From CADEDH01 sp965262175 (GTDB lineage Bacteria; Actinomycetota; Acidimicrobiia; Acidimicrobiales; SZUA-35): DNA of 64,000 bases. The notes below the pieces were generated by a model. It was given only the letters and a program-made list of their open reading frames with translations, ran no database searches and was not told the origin of the DNA. The stretch is taken from positions 2,852,001 through 2,916,000 of the forward strand of contig CBDHES010000002.1 in NCBI GenBank assembly GCA_965262175.1, written 5' to 3'. Within the stretch, counting starts at the first letter, position 1; each line of letters begins with the position of its first letter. Position numbers and translations under genes: made by a program. Below, one piece after another: positions 16,149 through 22,314 of this stretch.

Positions 16149-16553
16149 GTGCCCGCAGAGACAGCAACCCTATTCAGGCCGACTGGCGAGGTCGAACTAA
16201 GACTAGTTGCCGATAGCGGGTTTCAGGAGTGGCCTCCTCGCCTGCCCGATCAGCCGATCTTCTACCCGGTGACCAACGAGGAGTACGCCGTCCAGATCGC
16301 TCGCGATTGGAACGCCACCGACGATCAGACTGGGTTCGTAACTTCGTTCGAGATCGATTCGGAGTACCTGAGCCGGTTCGACCGCCAGGTGGTCGGTGAC
16401 GCTTCGGTACACACCGAGTACTGGATTCCGGCCGAGCAGCTGGCCGACTTCAACGCTCACATGGTGGGAGTGATCAAAGTGGTTCGGGCGTTCCGTGGCA
16501 GTCCTCCGACAGAGGTCCCGGTTGATAGTGAGGTGGCGCGGGTCGTCAGCTAG
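16149..16553 (+). CDS. ADP-ribosylation/crystallin J1-like protein
   Basis: 134 residues from GTG 16149, which has GGAGGAG about 5-8 bases upstream. The sequence TATLFRPTG, ELRLVADSGF, PPRLPDQPIFYPVTNEEYA, a WNATDD segment, FEIDSEYLSRF and HTEYWIPAEQLADFN matches the small stand-alone proteins annotated as ADP-ribosylation/crystallin J1, named after a domain linked to ADP-ribosylglycohydrolases. Biochemical activity of the stand-alone form is not established. It is convergent with the gene at 16744-17196 in the same inter-repeat segment. Confidence 0.75.
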   Translation: MPAETATLFRPTGEVELRLVADSGFQEWPPRLPDQPIFYPVTNEEYAVQIARDWNATDDQTGFVTSFEIDSEYLSRFDRQVVGDASVHTEYWIPAEQLADFNAHMVGVIKVVRAFRGSPPTEVPVDSEVARVVS

Positions 16554-16743
16554 CTCTGACGTTTCCCAGCGCTCGCGTCGTGCCGGACTGTTGCACCTCG
16601 TTAGTCGGCGACGATGGCGAGCAGGTCCGCACCAGATCCGATCACGGCTACGTCGTGGCGAAGCTCAATCGGTAGGTCAGCAACCATCGCTGACCCCCTG
16701 AGACCAAGGCCGATTCCGATTCCGAGTGGTCCTCCGATCTCGA

Positions 16744-17196
16744 CTAGCGGAACTTCAGTGACGGGTATTGATCGAGAAAGTCATCGAGTTCTGTTGCTGC
16801 GCCCGGGTTGGCACAGAGCAGGAGCAGTCTCAGGTCGACACCTTCTGGTTCGGCAGAAGCGGTGACGCAAGCGAGGTCGTGCAACAGCTCGACACCGAAT
16901 CTCAGAACCGATCGGTTCGTGCTGTCTGCGTAGGGCCAGAACATTGCGGCTTTCGCGGGGGCGAACGCTATCAGCCCGCCGAAGCAGGAGTCGATGAGCG
17001 CGTCGATGACCCGAGTCGGTTCTCGGGGGGCAGGTGGATCCATGGGAAGCTGCCGCATCGATGCGAGGAACGTCTCCTGGCTGGTGACTGGGCGGCCGTC
17101 GAGCTGTCCAACGACGTATGAGAGTCGATGTTCCCTGCGAAACTTGGGCTCTTGATCTACTGGGATGCAGTAGAGGAACTGTGTATCGCCGTTCAT
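16744..17196 (-). CDS. Hypothetical cassette protein
   Basis: 150 residues starting MNGDTQFLYCIPVDQEPKF, with a mixed alpha/beta look: LSYVVGQLDGRPV, IDALIDSCFGGLIAF, SVLRFGVELLHDLACV, VDLRLLLLCANPG. There is no signal or membrane segment and I do not recognise the family. The ATG at 17194-17196 follows GAGCGCAATG-type sequence without a clear ribosome binding site. The gene shares its inter-repeat segment with the crystallin-J1-like gene; the 190 bases between them hold no gene. Confidence 0.5.
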   Translation of the reverse strand: MNGDTQFLYCIPVDQEPKFRREHRLSYVVGQLDGRPVTSQETFLASMRQLPMDPPAPREPTRVIDALIDSCFGGLIAFAPAKAAMFWPYADSTNRSVLRFGVELLHDLACVTASAEPEGVDLRLLLLCANPGAATELDDFLDQYPSLKFR

Positions 17197-17294
17197 TGCG
17201 CTCCTGGTCAGCTAGCGAGCACCGCTCACACCCGCAAGGGTATGGCTTGGTCAGTTGAGTCGACTGCGATTCCGGAACTGAGAGCATCGTCGGA

Positions 17295-17384
17295 CCGGCA
17301 CGTGTCGAGGGACCGGCGACAAGACCACTGCCGGAGGCTTCGGGGGAGTGACCGCCGGGATTGTGCAGTGCGGACAAAGTGCCG
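17295..17384 (+). repeat. Cassette-junction repeat, shortened and decayed
   Basis: Two CCGGCA/CCGGCG starts (17295, 17313) and the right end GACAAAGTGCCG (17373-17384), followed by TCCTCGGGCG exactly as after the copy at 17875-18010. About 40 bases of interior are missing relative to the good copies. Confidence 0.45.
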
Positions 17385-17439
17385 TCCTCGGGCGGTTCAG
17401 GGGCTTGACGGCCGAGACGTTCCGCCTCACGCTTCCGGG

Positions 17440-17874
17440 ATGACGACAGTTGCGGAGATCGCTCAGGAGTGGCACTCGATCCAGTTCGGTCATAAGCCAT
17501 GGCCGGATGAGGCCGCTCTTCGGCTAGCGCCTACCTACTACTTCGTCGGTCCGCCGATGTCGTTCTATGACCGAGCTGGGTACATCGAGGCGATGCGGGA
17601 GGCGGGACCTTCCTGGGGCAGCGGAAAGGGACCACTTGAGGTCATCTCCCAGTTCGGCTCAGGAGAGTGGTTCACCTCAGCCATCAGCTTCCACCCAGCC
17701 ACGTCGACCGAGCGGATCACCGCCGTGCTGACTAGTCGGGTCATCGAGGGCCTCGTGGCTGAAGAGTACTTCGCGTACGATCCACGGATTGCCTACGCCG
17801 AAGCGCCAGACATGCCCGGTCGCCTTGCGAAGATGCTCGGCTCGGTAGAAGGGGCCACTTACGGGCTCCCGTAA
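17440..17874 (+). CDS. Hypothetical NTF2-like cassette protein
   Basis: 144 residues from ATG 17440. An N-terminal helix (VAEIAQEWHSIQFGHKPWPDE), the segment APTYYFVGPPMSFYDRAGYI, and later strands ISQFGSGEWFTSAISFHP and ITAVLTSRVIEGLVAEEYFAYD give the rhythm of an NTF2/SnoaL-like fold, including an early YYFVGPP strand and a GLVAEEYFAYD strand like those carrying ligand-contacting residues. Assignment is tentative. The TAA stop is immediately followed by the repeat at 17875. No other gene lies in the segment. Confidence 0.55.
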   Translation: MTTVAEIAQEWHSIQFGHKPWPDEAALRLAPTYYFVGPPMSFYDRAGYIEAMREAGPSWGSGKGPLEVISQFGSGEWFTSAISFHPATSTERITAVLTSRVIEGLVAEEYFAYDPRIAYAEAPDMPGRLAKMLGSVEGATYGLP

Positions 17875-18010
17875 CCGGCGTTGAGCAGCGCTCCAGGCAA
17901 TCGGAAACGAGGCCACCGAGAGCGACCATAGGAGTCGGAGGCTCCAATCGCCGCCCAGAGTGAGGCTGCTCGCCGACGGTTCGGTGATGTCGAGCACGGG
18001 GTAAGTGCCG
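17875..18010 (+). repeat. Cassette-junction repeat, 136-bp subtype
   Basis: Same length as the 14810 copy. GAGCAGC (17883-17889) pairs with GCTGCTC (17965-17971). The central hairpin keeps pairing through a T-G wobble (GGAGTC with GGCTCC, 17931-17945). Right end is GTAAGTGCCG. Confidence 0.85.
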
Positions 18011-18036
18011 TCCTCGGGCGGGTGCTTGCCGGAGCC

Positions 18037-18621
18037 TCATACTTCGAACACCGACCAGCAGATCTCGTTGCGAAGGCGTTGGTCGTCGAGCACCACGTCC
18101 CGTATCGGGTCCGGCAGTTGTTGGCGCTGCCATCGACACTCGTCGCGAGCTGCGTCGGCGGACTGGTCCGGGGGAGCGGCTGCTTGTACTGCTTTGATCG
18201 CGTAGGCGGCTGCGCCGAGTTCGTGGGCGGCTACGTGGGCGACCGCCGCTGCCTGGCCAGCTGCGTAGGCGGCATGACGGGCGGCTCCGGTCAGTGGCCG
18301 CGCCGCTCCCATCGCGTGCCCGCCCGCGGCGCGGGTTTCCATCATCTTCGTCTCGCCGCGGGTCCACGCACGGATCACATCGATCGCCAGGCGGGGTCGT
18401 TCGTCCGTCGGCTGCTCGGTCTCGAAGAAGTGGAGAACATGCTCGGCGCAGCTCGCGGCCCAGAGGGCGAGTAGATGATGATCGCCGTCGGTCAGTGTGC
18501 CGCCTCGCCGAATGGTGACGAGACGGGGGTCCCGCTCCTTGGGAAGGATCACGGCTGGAAGAGCCCCGACTGCACCCTCCCCAGCGTAGGGCCCGGCCTT
18601 CGCGATCAGTGGTTGAGGCAA
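18037..18621 (-). CDS. Imm5-like putative immunity protein
   Basis: 194 residues. The core TIRRGGTLTDGDHHLLALWA, then CAEHVLHFF, RPRLAIDVIRAWTRGE, KMMETRAAGGHAMGAAR, ARHAAYAAGQAAAVAHVAAH and AYAIKAV is the alpha-helical Ala/His-rich pattern of Imm5-type putative immunity proteins. These are predicted to protect against secreted or contact-dependent toxins. No toxin gene is nearby, so it is an orphan immunity gene. The true start may be some 30 codons inside, since relatives often begin shortly before the TIRRGG segment. The stop lies 27 bp from the repeat at 17875-18010. Confidence 0.7.
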   Translation of the reverse strand: MPQPLIAKAGPYAGEGAVGALPAVILPKERDPRLVTIRRGGTLTDGDHHLLALWAASCAEHVLHFFETEQPTDERPRLAIDVIRAWTRGETKMMETRAAGGHAMGAARPLTGAARHAAYAAGQAAAVAHVAAHELGAAAYAIKAVQAAAPPDQSADAARDECRWQRQQLPDPIRDVVLDDQRLRNEICWSVFEV

Positions 18622-18728
18622 CTACCTGGTGGGCGGCCGAGGCTGCGGCTGGGAGCGCATGGTGTGGCGGTGCTGCGGTCCGGGGCCCGTGCCAATCGTT
18701 GTCAGTGGGGTGCGGTAGTGTTCGAGCC

Positions 18729-18908
18729 ATGGATCCGACAGAGACTGTGCCTGCCGTCGAGCCCGATCGAGTGGCCGCGCTGGCCGGTGATGCGGTCGCC
18801 GCTCGGCCCCTTTCGCCAACCGCTGAGTCGTCGCTTGCGAGAGCAGTCGAACGTTTGCCGGAGGCGATGGCCAAGTCAGACGACGAGGCCCGAGCCGCCA
18901 GCAGGTGA
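18729..18908 (+). CDS. Small acidic/helical protein, first gene of antitoxin-like pair
   Basis: 59 residues from ATG 18729, rich in Ala, Glu, Asp and Arg, predicted helical (VAALAGDAVAARPLSPTAES, then SLARAVERLPEAMAKSDDEA). It has no recognised DNA-binding motif. The stop overlaps the GTG of the next gene by GTGA, so the two are coupled. Size, order and coupling resemble a type II toxin-antitoxin operon with the antitoxin first, but sequence similarity to a known antitoxin is not evident. Confidence 0.5.
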   Translation: MDPTETVPAVEPDRVAALAGDAVAARPLSPTAESSLARAVERLPEAMAKSDDEARAASR

Positions 18909-19213
18909 GGCGATCGGTCCGGGTTCCGGATCACGCATGGGCCAGCATCGGCGACCAGCTCCCGGTTGACCGAGCGGAGGTCTTTCGGGCCCATGATCTG
19001 CCCGAAGCGATCGAGGCGCTGTCGCTGATCGACTGGTGGAGTCTGCCCGAGATCGATCAGTCGCCAGGCATCCGACGGTTCACGGTCGAGGCCGCCCGCA
19101 CGGTCGCCGGCTACCACTTCCTTGTTGGCCTCGACGCTTGGTCAGACGATCCAGGGGCAGTGGTGGTTCACGTCATCGACATCTGGCCCGACCGTTGGCC
19201 TGACAGGGATTGA
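18905..19213 (+). CDS. Small protein, second gene of antitoxin-like pair
   Basis: 102 residues from GTG 18905 (overlap GTGA with the upstream gene). The body includes AEVFRAHDLPEAIEALSLID and ends with strands YHFLVGLDAW and AVVVHVIDIWPDRWPD. A similar closing strand (VVVVVGFDVWP) occurs in the 108-residue product at 19409-19735, which also pairs with a shorter gene. The compact fold with terminal beta strands is compatible with a RelE/ParE-sized toxin, but no catalytic residues can be assigned. The stop is 12 bp before the repeat at 19225. Confidence 0.5.
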   Translation: MRRSVRVPDHAWASIGDQLPVDRAEVFRAHDLPEAIEALSLIDWWSLPEIDQSPGIRRFTVEAARTVAGYHFLVGLDAWSDDPGAVVVHVIDIWPDRWPDRD

Positions 19214-19224
19214 CACACCCGTAA

Positions 19225-19347
19225 CCGGCGCTGTCGTGCAGGTCGAGCGATCGGAAATCTCGGAGCCTGTCGCTATCAGTGGCTCTGGCTACTCAGGGTC
19301 GTTGTCACCGCTGCTGACCGGTGATGCCGAGCACGGCATAGGTGCCG
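19225..19347 (+). repeat. Cassette-junction repeat, 123-bp subtype
   Basis: Preceded by GTAA, starts CCGGCG, ends GCATAGGTGCCG. The interior is nearly identical to the copy at 15950-16072, with the same inner stem and right-side GCT bulge. Confidence 0.85.
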
Positions 19348-19408
19348 GGCTGGTGTGGCCATTGAGGATACGAACGGGGGTCTCGTAGGTAGGGCCTACA
19401 CCCGGAGG

Positions 19409-19735
19409 CTACGCTTCGTCGTCGACCCATCTGGGTGGATCCGGGTAGGTGCCGGTTGGCCAGACATCGAACCCGACCACGACGACCACGCCTGGACCAA
19501 CGAGGTTGGCCCACAACTGGATCAGATCGGCCGAGGCGGGTGTCTCGGCGGCGAACCGTTCTGGCGCTGCCAACGGCATCGATAGGCCATCGAACGTCAC
19601 CCGCACAACCTCGAGTAGCTGATCGAGGTCGACCAAGGCGAGGTTGGGATCGGGCGGCTGGTGCTGGCGGGGCATTGGAGCGAGCCACTGGCGTAGCGAG
19701 GCCAGCGGTTCCGGGTCCCACTGGATGTCGATCAT
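19409..19735 (-). CDS. Small protein, downstream gene of a second antitoxin-like pair
   Basis: 108 residues starting MIDIQWDPEPLASLRQWLAP; the middle has ALVDLDQLLEVVRVTFDGL and the end LIQLWANLVGPGVVVVVGFD followed by VWP. It lies 12 bp downstream of a 73-codon gene on the same strand. The last strand resembles the end of the 102-residue product at 18905-19213. I do not recognise the family. The frame reads out 61 bp from the repeat at 19225-19347. Confidence 0.5.
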   Translation of the reverse strand: MIDIQWDPEPLASLRQWLAPMPRQHQPPDPNLALVDLDQLLEVVRVTFDGLSMPLAAPERFAAETPASADLIQLWANLVGPGVVVVVGFDVWPTGTYPDPPRWVDDEA

Positions 19736-19747
19736 CGACGTGAGCGG

Positions 19748-19969
19748 TCAGACAACCGACCGACGAGCGGCCCGGACACCTTCGACGAACGCTCGAACTT
19801 CAGCCTCGGAGTGGGTCGGCAACGGATCGCCGTTCGCCTGTGATGTGATGTGAGCGTCACTCAACTCCTGCGCTCGCTGAGTCGAGGCGTCGAGCGCCGC
19901 CCGATGCAGTGGCGACACGTCGTCACCGACCCTCACACCGGCGTCATGTCCACGATCCGGAGTTGCCAT
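19748..19969 (-). CDS. Small protein, upstream gene of a second antitoxin-like pair
   Basis: 73 residues from ATG 19967-19969: a flexible polar start, a helix LHRAALDASTQRAQELSDAH, and a C-terminal helix SEAEVRAFVEGVRAARRSVV. Size and position upstream of the 108-residue gene mirror the 59/102-residue pair in the preceding segment. An antitoxin role is only a suggestion from layout. Confidence 0.45.
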   Translation of the reverse strand: MATPDRGHDAGVRVGDDVSPLHRAALDASTQRAQELSDAHITSQANGDPLPTHSEAEVRAFVEGVRAARRSVV

Positions 19970-20017
19970 AGCAGCATCCTAGTCGGCCTCGAACCATGGC
20001 TAGGGTGCGCTCGGGTG

Positions 20018-20140
20018 CCGGCGATGTCGAGCAGGTCAGGCGATCGGAAATCTCGGAGGCCAACGCCATCTGTGGTCGTCGCCACTCAGGGTCGTTGTGT
20101 CGCCTGCTGACCGGAGATGTCGAACACGGGGTAAGTGCCG
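20018..20140 (+). repeat. Cassette-junction repeat, 123-bp subtype
   Basis: Differs from the copy at 14108-14230 at two positions only. The stem arms at offsets matching that copy (CAGGCGA 20037-20043, TCGCCTG 20100-20106) are unchanged. The stop codon of the minus-strand gene to its right starts one base after its end. Confidence 0.85.
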
Positions 20141-20141
20141 A

Positions 20142-20507
20142 TTACGCGCTGTTCAGGAGGAGGGCCGATGCCTCGGCAGCCAAAGCGTCACCGATCTTTG
20201 CCAGTCGAGAGCCCAACGTCTTGGCTCTGACACCTCGGGGAAGCCGCGAAATCCCGGCTCCCTTGGGCATGGCGATGACATCAGTGAGATCGAGTGATTG
20301 GCCATCCACAGTGTGCACCGTGATGTCGATGCTGCCTTCGAGCCAGTCGGTGACGAGCTCTAGGCGGGTGGACTCGTTCGTCAAGGTCAGGGTGGCGCCC
20401 CGTTGGGCCGCTGCCGCGTCGACGATCTTGAACCCCAGCGGCGCGAGCGCCTGAAGCATCCCTCGCTCTACCGAGCGGCGCAGCTTGTCACCTCCGGACG
20501 TCGCCAT
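20142..20507 (-). CDS. Hypothetical cassette protein
   Basis: 121 residues from ATG 20505-20507: SVERGMLQALAPLGFKIV, a strand GATLTLTNESTRLELVTDW, then EGSIDITVHTVDGQSLDLTD and an Ala-rich C-terminal helix. The helix followed by a beta meander resembles small immunity-type or SMI1-like proteins in general look only; I do not assign a family. The TAA stop (20142-20144) lies one base from the repeat, the mirror image of the + strand genes ending at repeat left borders. Confidence 0.55.
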   Translation of the reverse strand: MATSGGDKLRRSVERGMLQALAPLGFKIVDAAAAQRGATLTLTNESTRLELVTDWLEGSIDITVHTVDGQSLDLTDVIAMPKGAGISRLPRGVRAKTLGSRLAKIGDALAAEASALLLNSA

Positions 20508-20604
20508 CGACTAGCCAGGCTACGACTCGACGACGGCCCAGTCGCCACCCTTGGTGGTTTTGGGGGAACGACTCGGGATTTGCGAGCGCAGCATCGGTGC
20601 CGCT

Positions 20605-20830
20605 ATAGCGTGGTCGCTGAGGGGGTCTGACACGGTGGGCTGGCGTAGACAGTGCTTCGACCTGGGATCTCGGCACTGCCGTCGGGCAGACGCACTTGCA
20701 GGAACTCGTCCCCAGGCGAGGCGCGGTCAGTGGGAGCCTGTGCGGTTCGTAGAGTCGTCGATCGCCGGATCTCGCGATCCATCCGGTTCGACAACATCCA
20801 AGATCGGCACGAAGGACACACATGACGTCG
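20605..20830 (-). pseudogene. GNAT acetyltransferase remnant, copy B
   Basis: The DNA is clearly related to 13310-13484. Both share the GTCGGGCAGACG segment, CGTCCCCAGGCGA-type segment, and GACAACATCCAAGATCGGCA, in the same order. Translated pieces LQVRLPDGS, VPILDVV and TVYASPP fall in different frames, so the gene is broken by indels. Next to its 3' end, GGTGCCGCTATAGCGTGGTC (20596-20615) resembles the repeat end plus stop region at 13304-13323, so a decayed repeat probably ended near 20602. Confidence 0.5.
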
Positions 20831-21322
20831 AGTTTCGGTCGGTGGCACTTTGATCGAGGAGCTGTCGTCCAATCGAGGGTGGTGCCTGCGATGCGAGTGG
20901 CCTCAACGGATCGACTAGTGAGCCGAGCTGACGACGCCTCAAGGTCATCGTGCCGGTTTTGTCCCAGCTCAGACGAGCGGCAAGGTCGATCGACCTCGGC
21001 CGATGAGCAGCGGTGTGCAGCGCGACGTGGCTTATCCCAGACTCGCACTCCGTCAGAGCAGTGGCGTTCACCGATGGGCGGTCAGCGCTCTCTGCAGGAA
21101 GCGCGACGACCAGCCCACCTCGGAGGTCGATCGTCGGTAGCATGTACGGCGGGTCGAGAGTTCCGTCCCGACGGTGGATACGACTTTGCATGACGATGAT
21201 CCACCGAACTCCGGGAGGTCACCAGACAGGCGCTGGCCTGACGATCGATCCGACACGACACTAAGTCCCGGCTGTCCATCGGTCGCCCATTCGCCATGCC
21301 CTCATTTGCGTGCCCTCGGGTT
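20831..21322. other. No supported gene; decayed cassette DNA
   Basis: A minus-strand frame continues through about 21191 (LRGGLVVALPAESADRP and similar) and may hold the ruined N-terminal part of the GNAT remnant, but I cannot align it to the family. No other coding signal is evident. Confidence 0.35.
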
Positions 21323-21456
21323 CCGGCGTTGAGCAGCGCTCCAGGCAATCGGAAACGAGGCCACCGAGAGCAGCCATTGGAGCCGGAGGCTCACGGCCCC
21401 CCAGAGTGAGGTTGCTCGCCGACGGTCCGGTGATGCCGGGCGCCCGAGGAGTGCCG
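21323..21456 (+). repeat. Cassette-junction repeat, long subtype (134 bp)
   Basis: CCGGCG to AGGAGTGCCG. GAGCAGC (21331-21337) pairs with GTTGCTC (21411-21417) through one G-T wobble. The central hairpin GAGCC-GGA-GGCTC is kept. It is the rightmost copy. Confidence 0.8.
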
Positions 21457-21536
21457 GACTGCGTGGCCCGTCACCCCGCACGTGGCAGGTACCGGGGCGT
21501 GGTGTGACCTTGGGCGTCACACGGCCAGCCTACGAT

Positions 21537-21704
21537 ATGGCCATGGAAGACGAGGATCTCAAAGACGACGCACCGGCGGCTAGATCCGAGATCCGAGTCA
21601 TCACGTCTGATGACGAATTGACACCGGCAGCGCTTGCTGCCCTGCATCGGCGTAGCGATGAGGAACTGCAGCGGCTCGCAGCCCGGGCGAATCGTCGAGG
21701 GTGA
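21537..21704 (+). CDS. Small acidic protein, probably truncated by the IS element
   Basis: 55 residues from ATG 21537 (ATG 21543 also possible): acidic start MEDEDLKDDAPAARSEIRV, then ELTPAALAALHRRSDEELQR. The stop TGA (21702-21704) is formed by the first bases of the IS3-type end TGAACCGCC, so the native C-terminus may have been longer. Function unknown. It lies between the last repeat and the insertion element. Confidence 0.45.
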   Translation: MAMEDEDLKDDAPAARSEIRVITSDDELTPAALAALHRRSDEELQRLAARANRRG

Positions 21705-22133
21705 ACCGCCCTGGGTCTGATGGAGGCTCAGGGGTTTGGGTTACTTCGAGGGGCGGTCGAGCTCCGCCGCGAAAAAAGCCGACGCGGACCGCAAGATCTC
21801 GTTCGCCCGTCGAAGCTCGGCGTTCTCCTGGCGGAGTCGCTTCAACTCCTCGGCTTCCTCGCCGGTAGTGCCCGGCCGCTCACCATGGTCGATCTCGTGC
21901 TGACGGACCCAGGCCCGTAGAGACTCGACACCAACATCGAGTTGGTCGGCGACACGCTTCACCGTGCCGTGCTTTTCGCCGGTCTCAGCCCGGAGCTGCA
22001 ACACCAGCCGCACCGCCCGTTCCTTCAACTCCGGCGAGTACCGCCGCTGCGTCCGCTTCGACGTCACATGTCCATTCATAGCTCTCATCCTCAATCACAG
22101 GTAGAGAACCTCCACGGACCCCAGGGCGGTTCA
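21702..22133. mobile_element. Internally deleted IS3-family element
   Basis: Both ends are present as inverted repeats: TGAACCGCCCTGGGTCTGAT (21702-21721) on the left and the reverse complement of TGAACCGCCCTGGGGTCCGT on the right (ending 22133); GGAGGCTC/GGAGGTTC follows on the inner side. Only orfA lies between them. The orfB gene that should bear the DDE catalytic core is missing, leaving 432 bp. The three bases flanking each end (GGG and AAC) do not match, so no target duplication is visible and the element or its flanks were rearranged. It could move only with transposase supplied in trans. Confidence 0.8.
21741..22079 (-). CDS. IS3-family transposase OrfA
   Basis: 112 residues from the ATG at 22077-22079 (an upstream in-frame ATG at 22092-22094 is possible). 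A helix-turn-helix of the transposase-8 type, YSPELKERAVRLVLQL then VKRVADQLDVGVESLRAWVR, is followed by a leucine-zipper region EEAEELKRLRQENAELRRAN and the usual end SASAFFAAELDRP. A T6C run within the SAFFA codons is where IS3 elements usually shift into orfB, but no orfB follows. OrfA alone binds the ends and cannot transpose. Confidence 0.85.
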   Translation of the reverse strand: MNGHVTSKRTQRRYSPELKERAVRLVLQLRAETGEKHGTVKRVADQLDVGVESLRAWVRQHEIDHGERPGTTGEEAEELKRLRQENAELRRANEILRSASAFFAAELDRPSK

Positions 22134-22302
22134 AACAGATGTTCTTGGCCAGCATCGGGTTGTCGTGCTGCTCGACCTTGGTCACGACGCCGTCCTCGGT
22201 TGTCGTGCGTAGCTGACAACCGACGTCACAGATCGTGCACACGCTGTACCCGGTACGGGTCTTGGTCTTGTCGGCCGAGCGGGCCGGATCGGTCATGGTC
22301 AT
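22134..22302 (-). pseudogene. Molybdopterin oxidoreductase, N-terminal stub
   Basis: 56 codons remain. After MTDPARSADKTKTRTGYS comes CTICDVGC and then HDNPMLAKNIC, the CxxCxxxC...C [4Fe-4S] motif that opens bis-MGD molybdenum/tungsten oxidoreductases (formate dehydrogenase/DMSO reductase superfamily). At 22133 the coding sequence meets the end of the IS3-type element and the other 600-700 residues are absent from the window. It starts 12 bp after the TetR stop, so the two once formed an operon. Confidence 0.75.
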
Positions 22303-22314
22303 GGTCGTTCCCCC

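Noticed and set aside
14810..18010. Minus-strand readings across the repeats giving similar peptides (GTYPVLDIT-like) interpreted as a protein family
   Set aside because: The similarity follows from the DNA repeats themselves; the frames contain stops in several copies and have no independent start or conserved length.
18905..19213. Naming this product a RelE/ParE toxin
   Set aside because: Only size, position and terminal strands fit; no catalytic residues or clear sequence match can be shown.
12752..21456. Repeats interpreted as a CRISPR array
   Set aside because: Units are 123-141 bp, spacers are hundreds of bases to nearly 2 kb and contain genes, and there are no cas genes.
12752..21456. 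Calling the repeats true attC sites outright
   Set aside because: I could not find RYYYAAC and GTTRRRY boxes placed at the repeat ends in most copies. AAC before CCGGCG occurs in three copies and GTT after GCCG in two, which is not enough.
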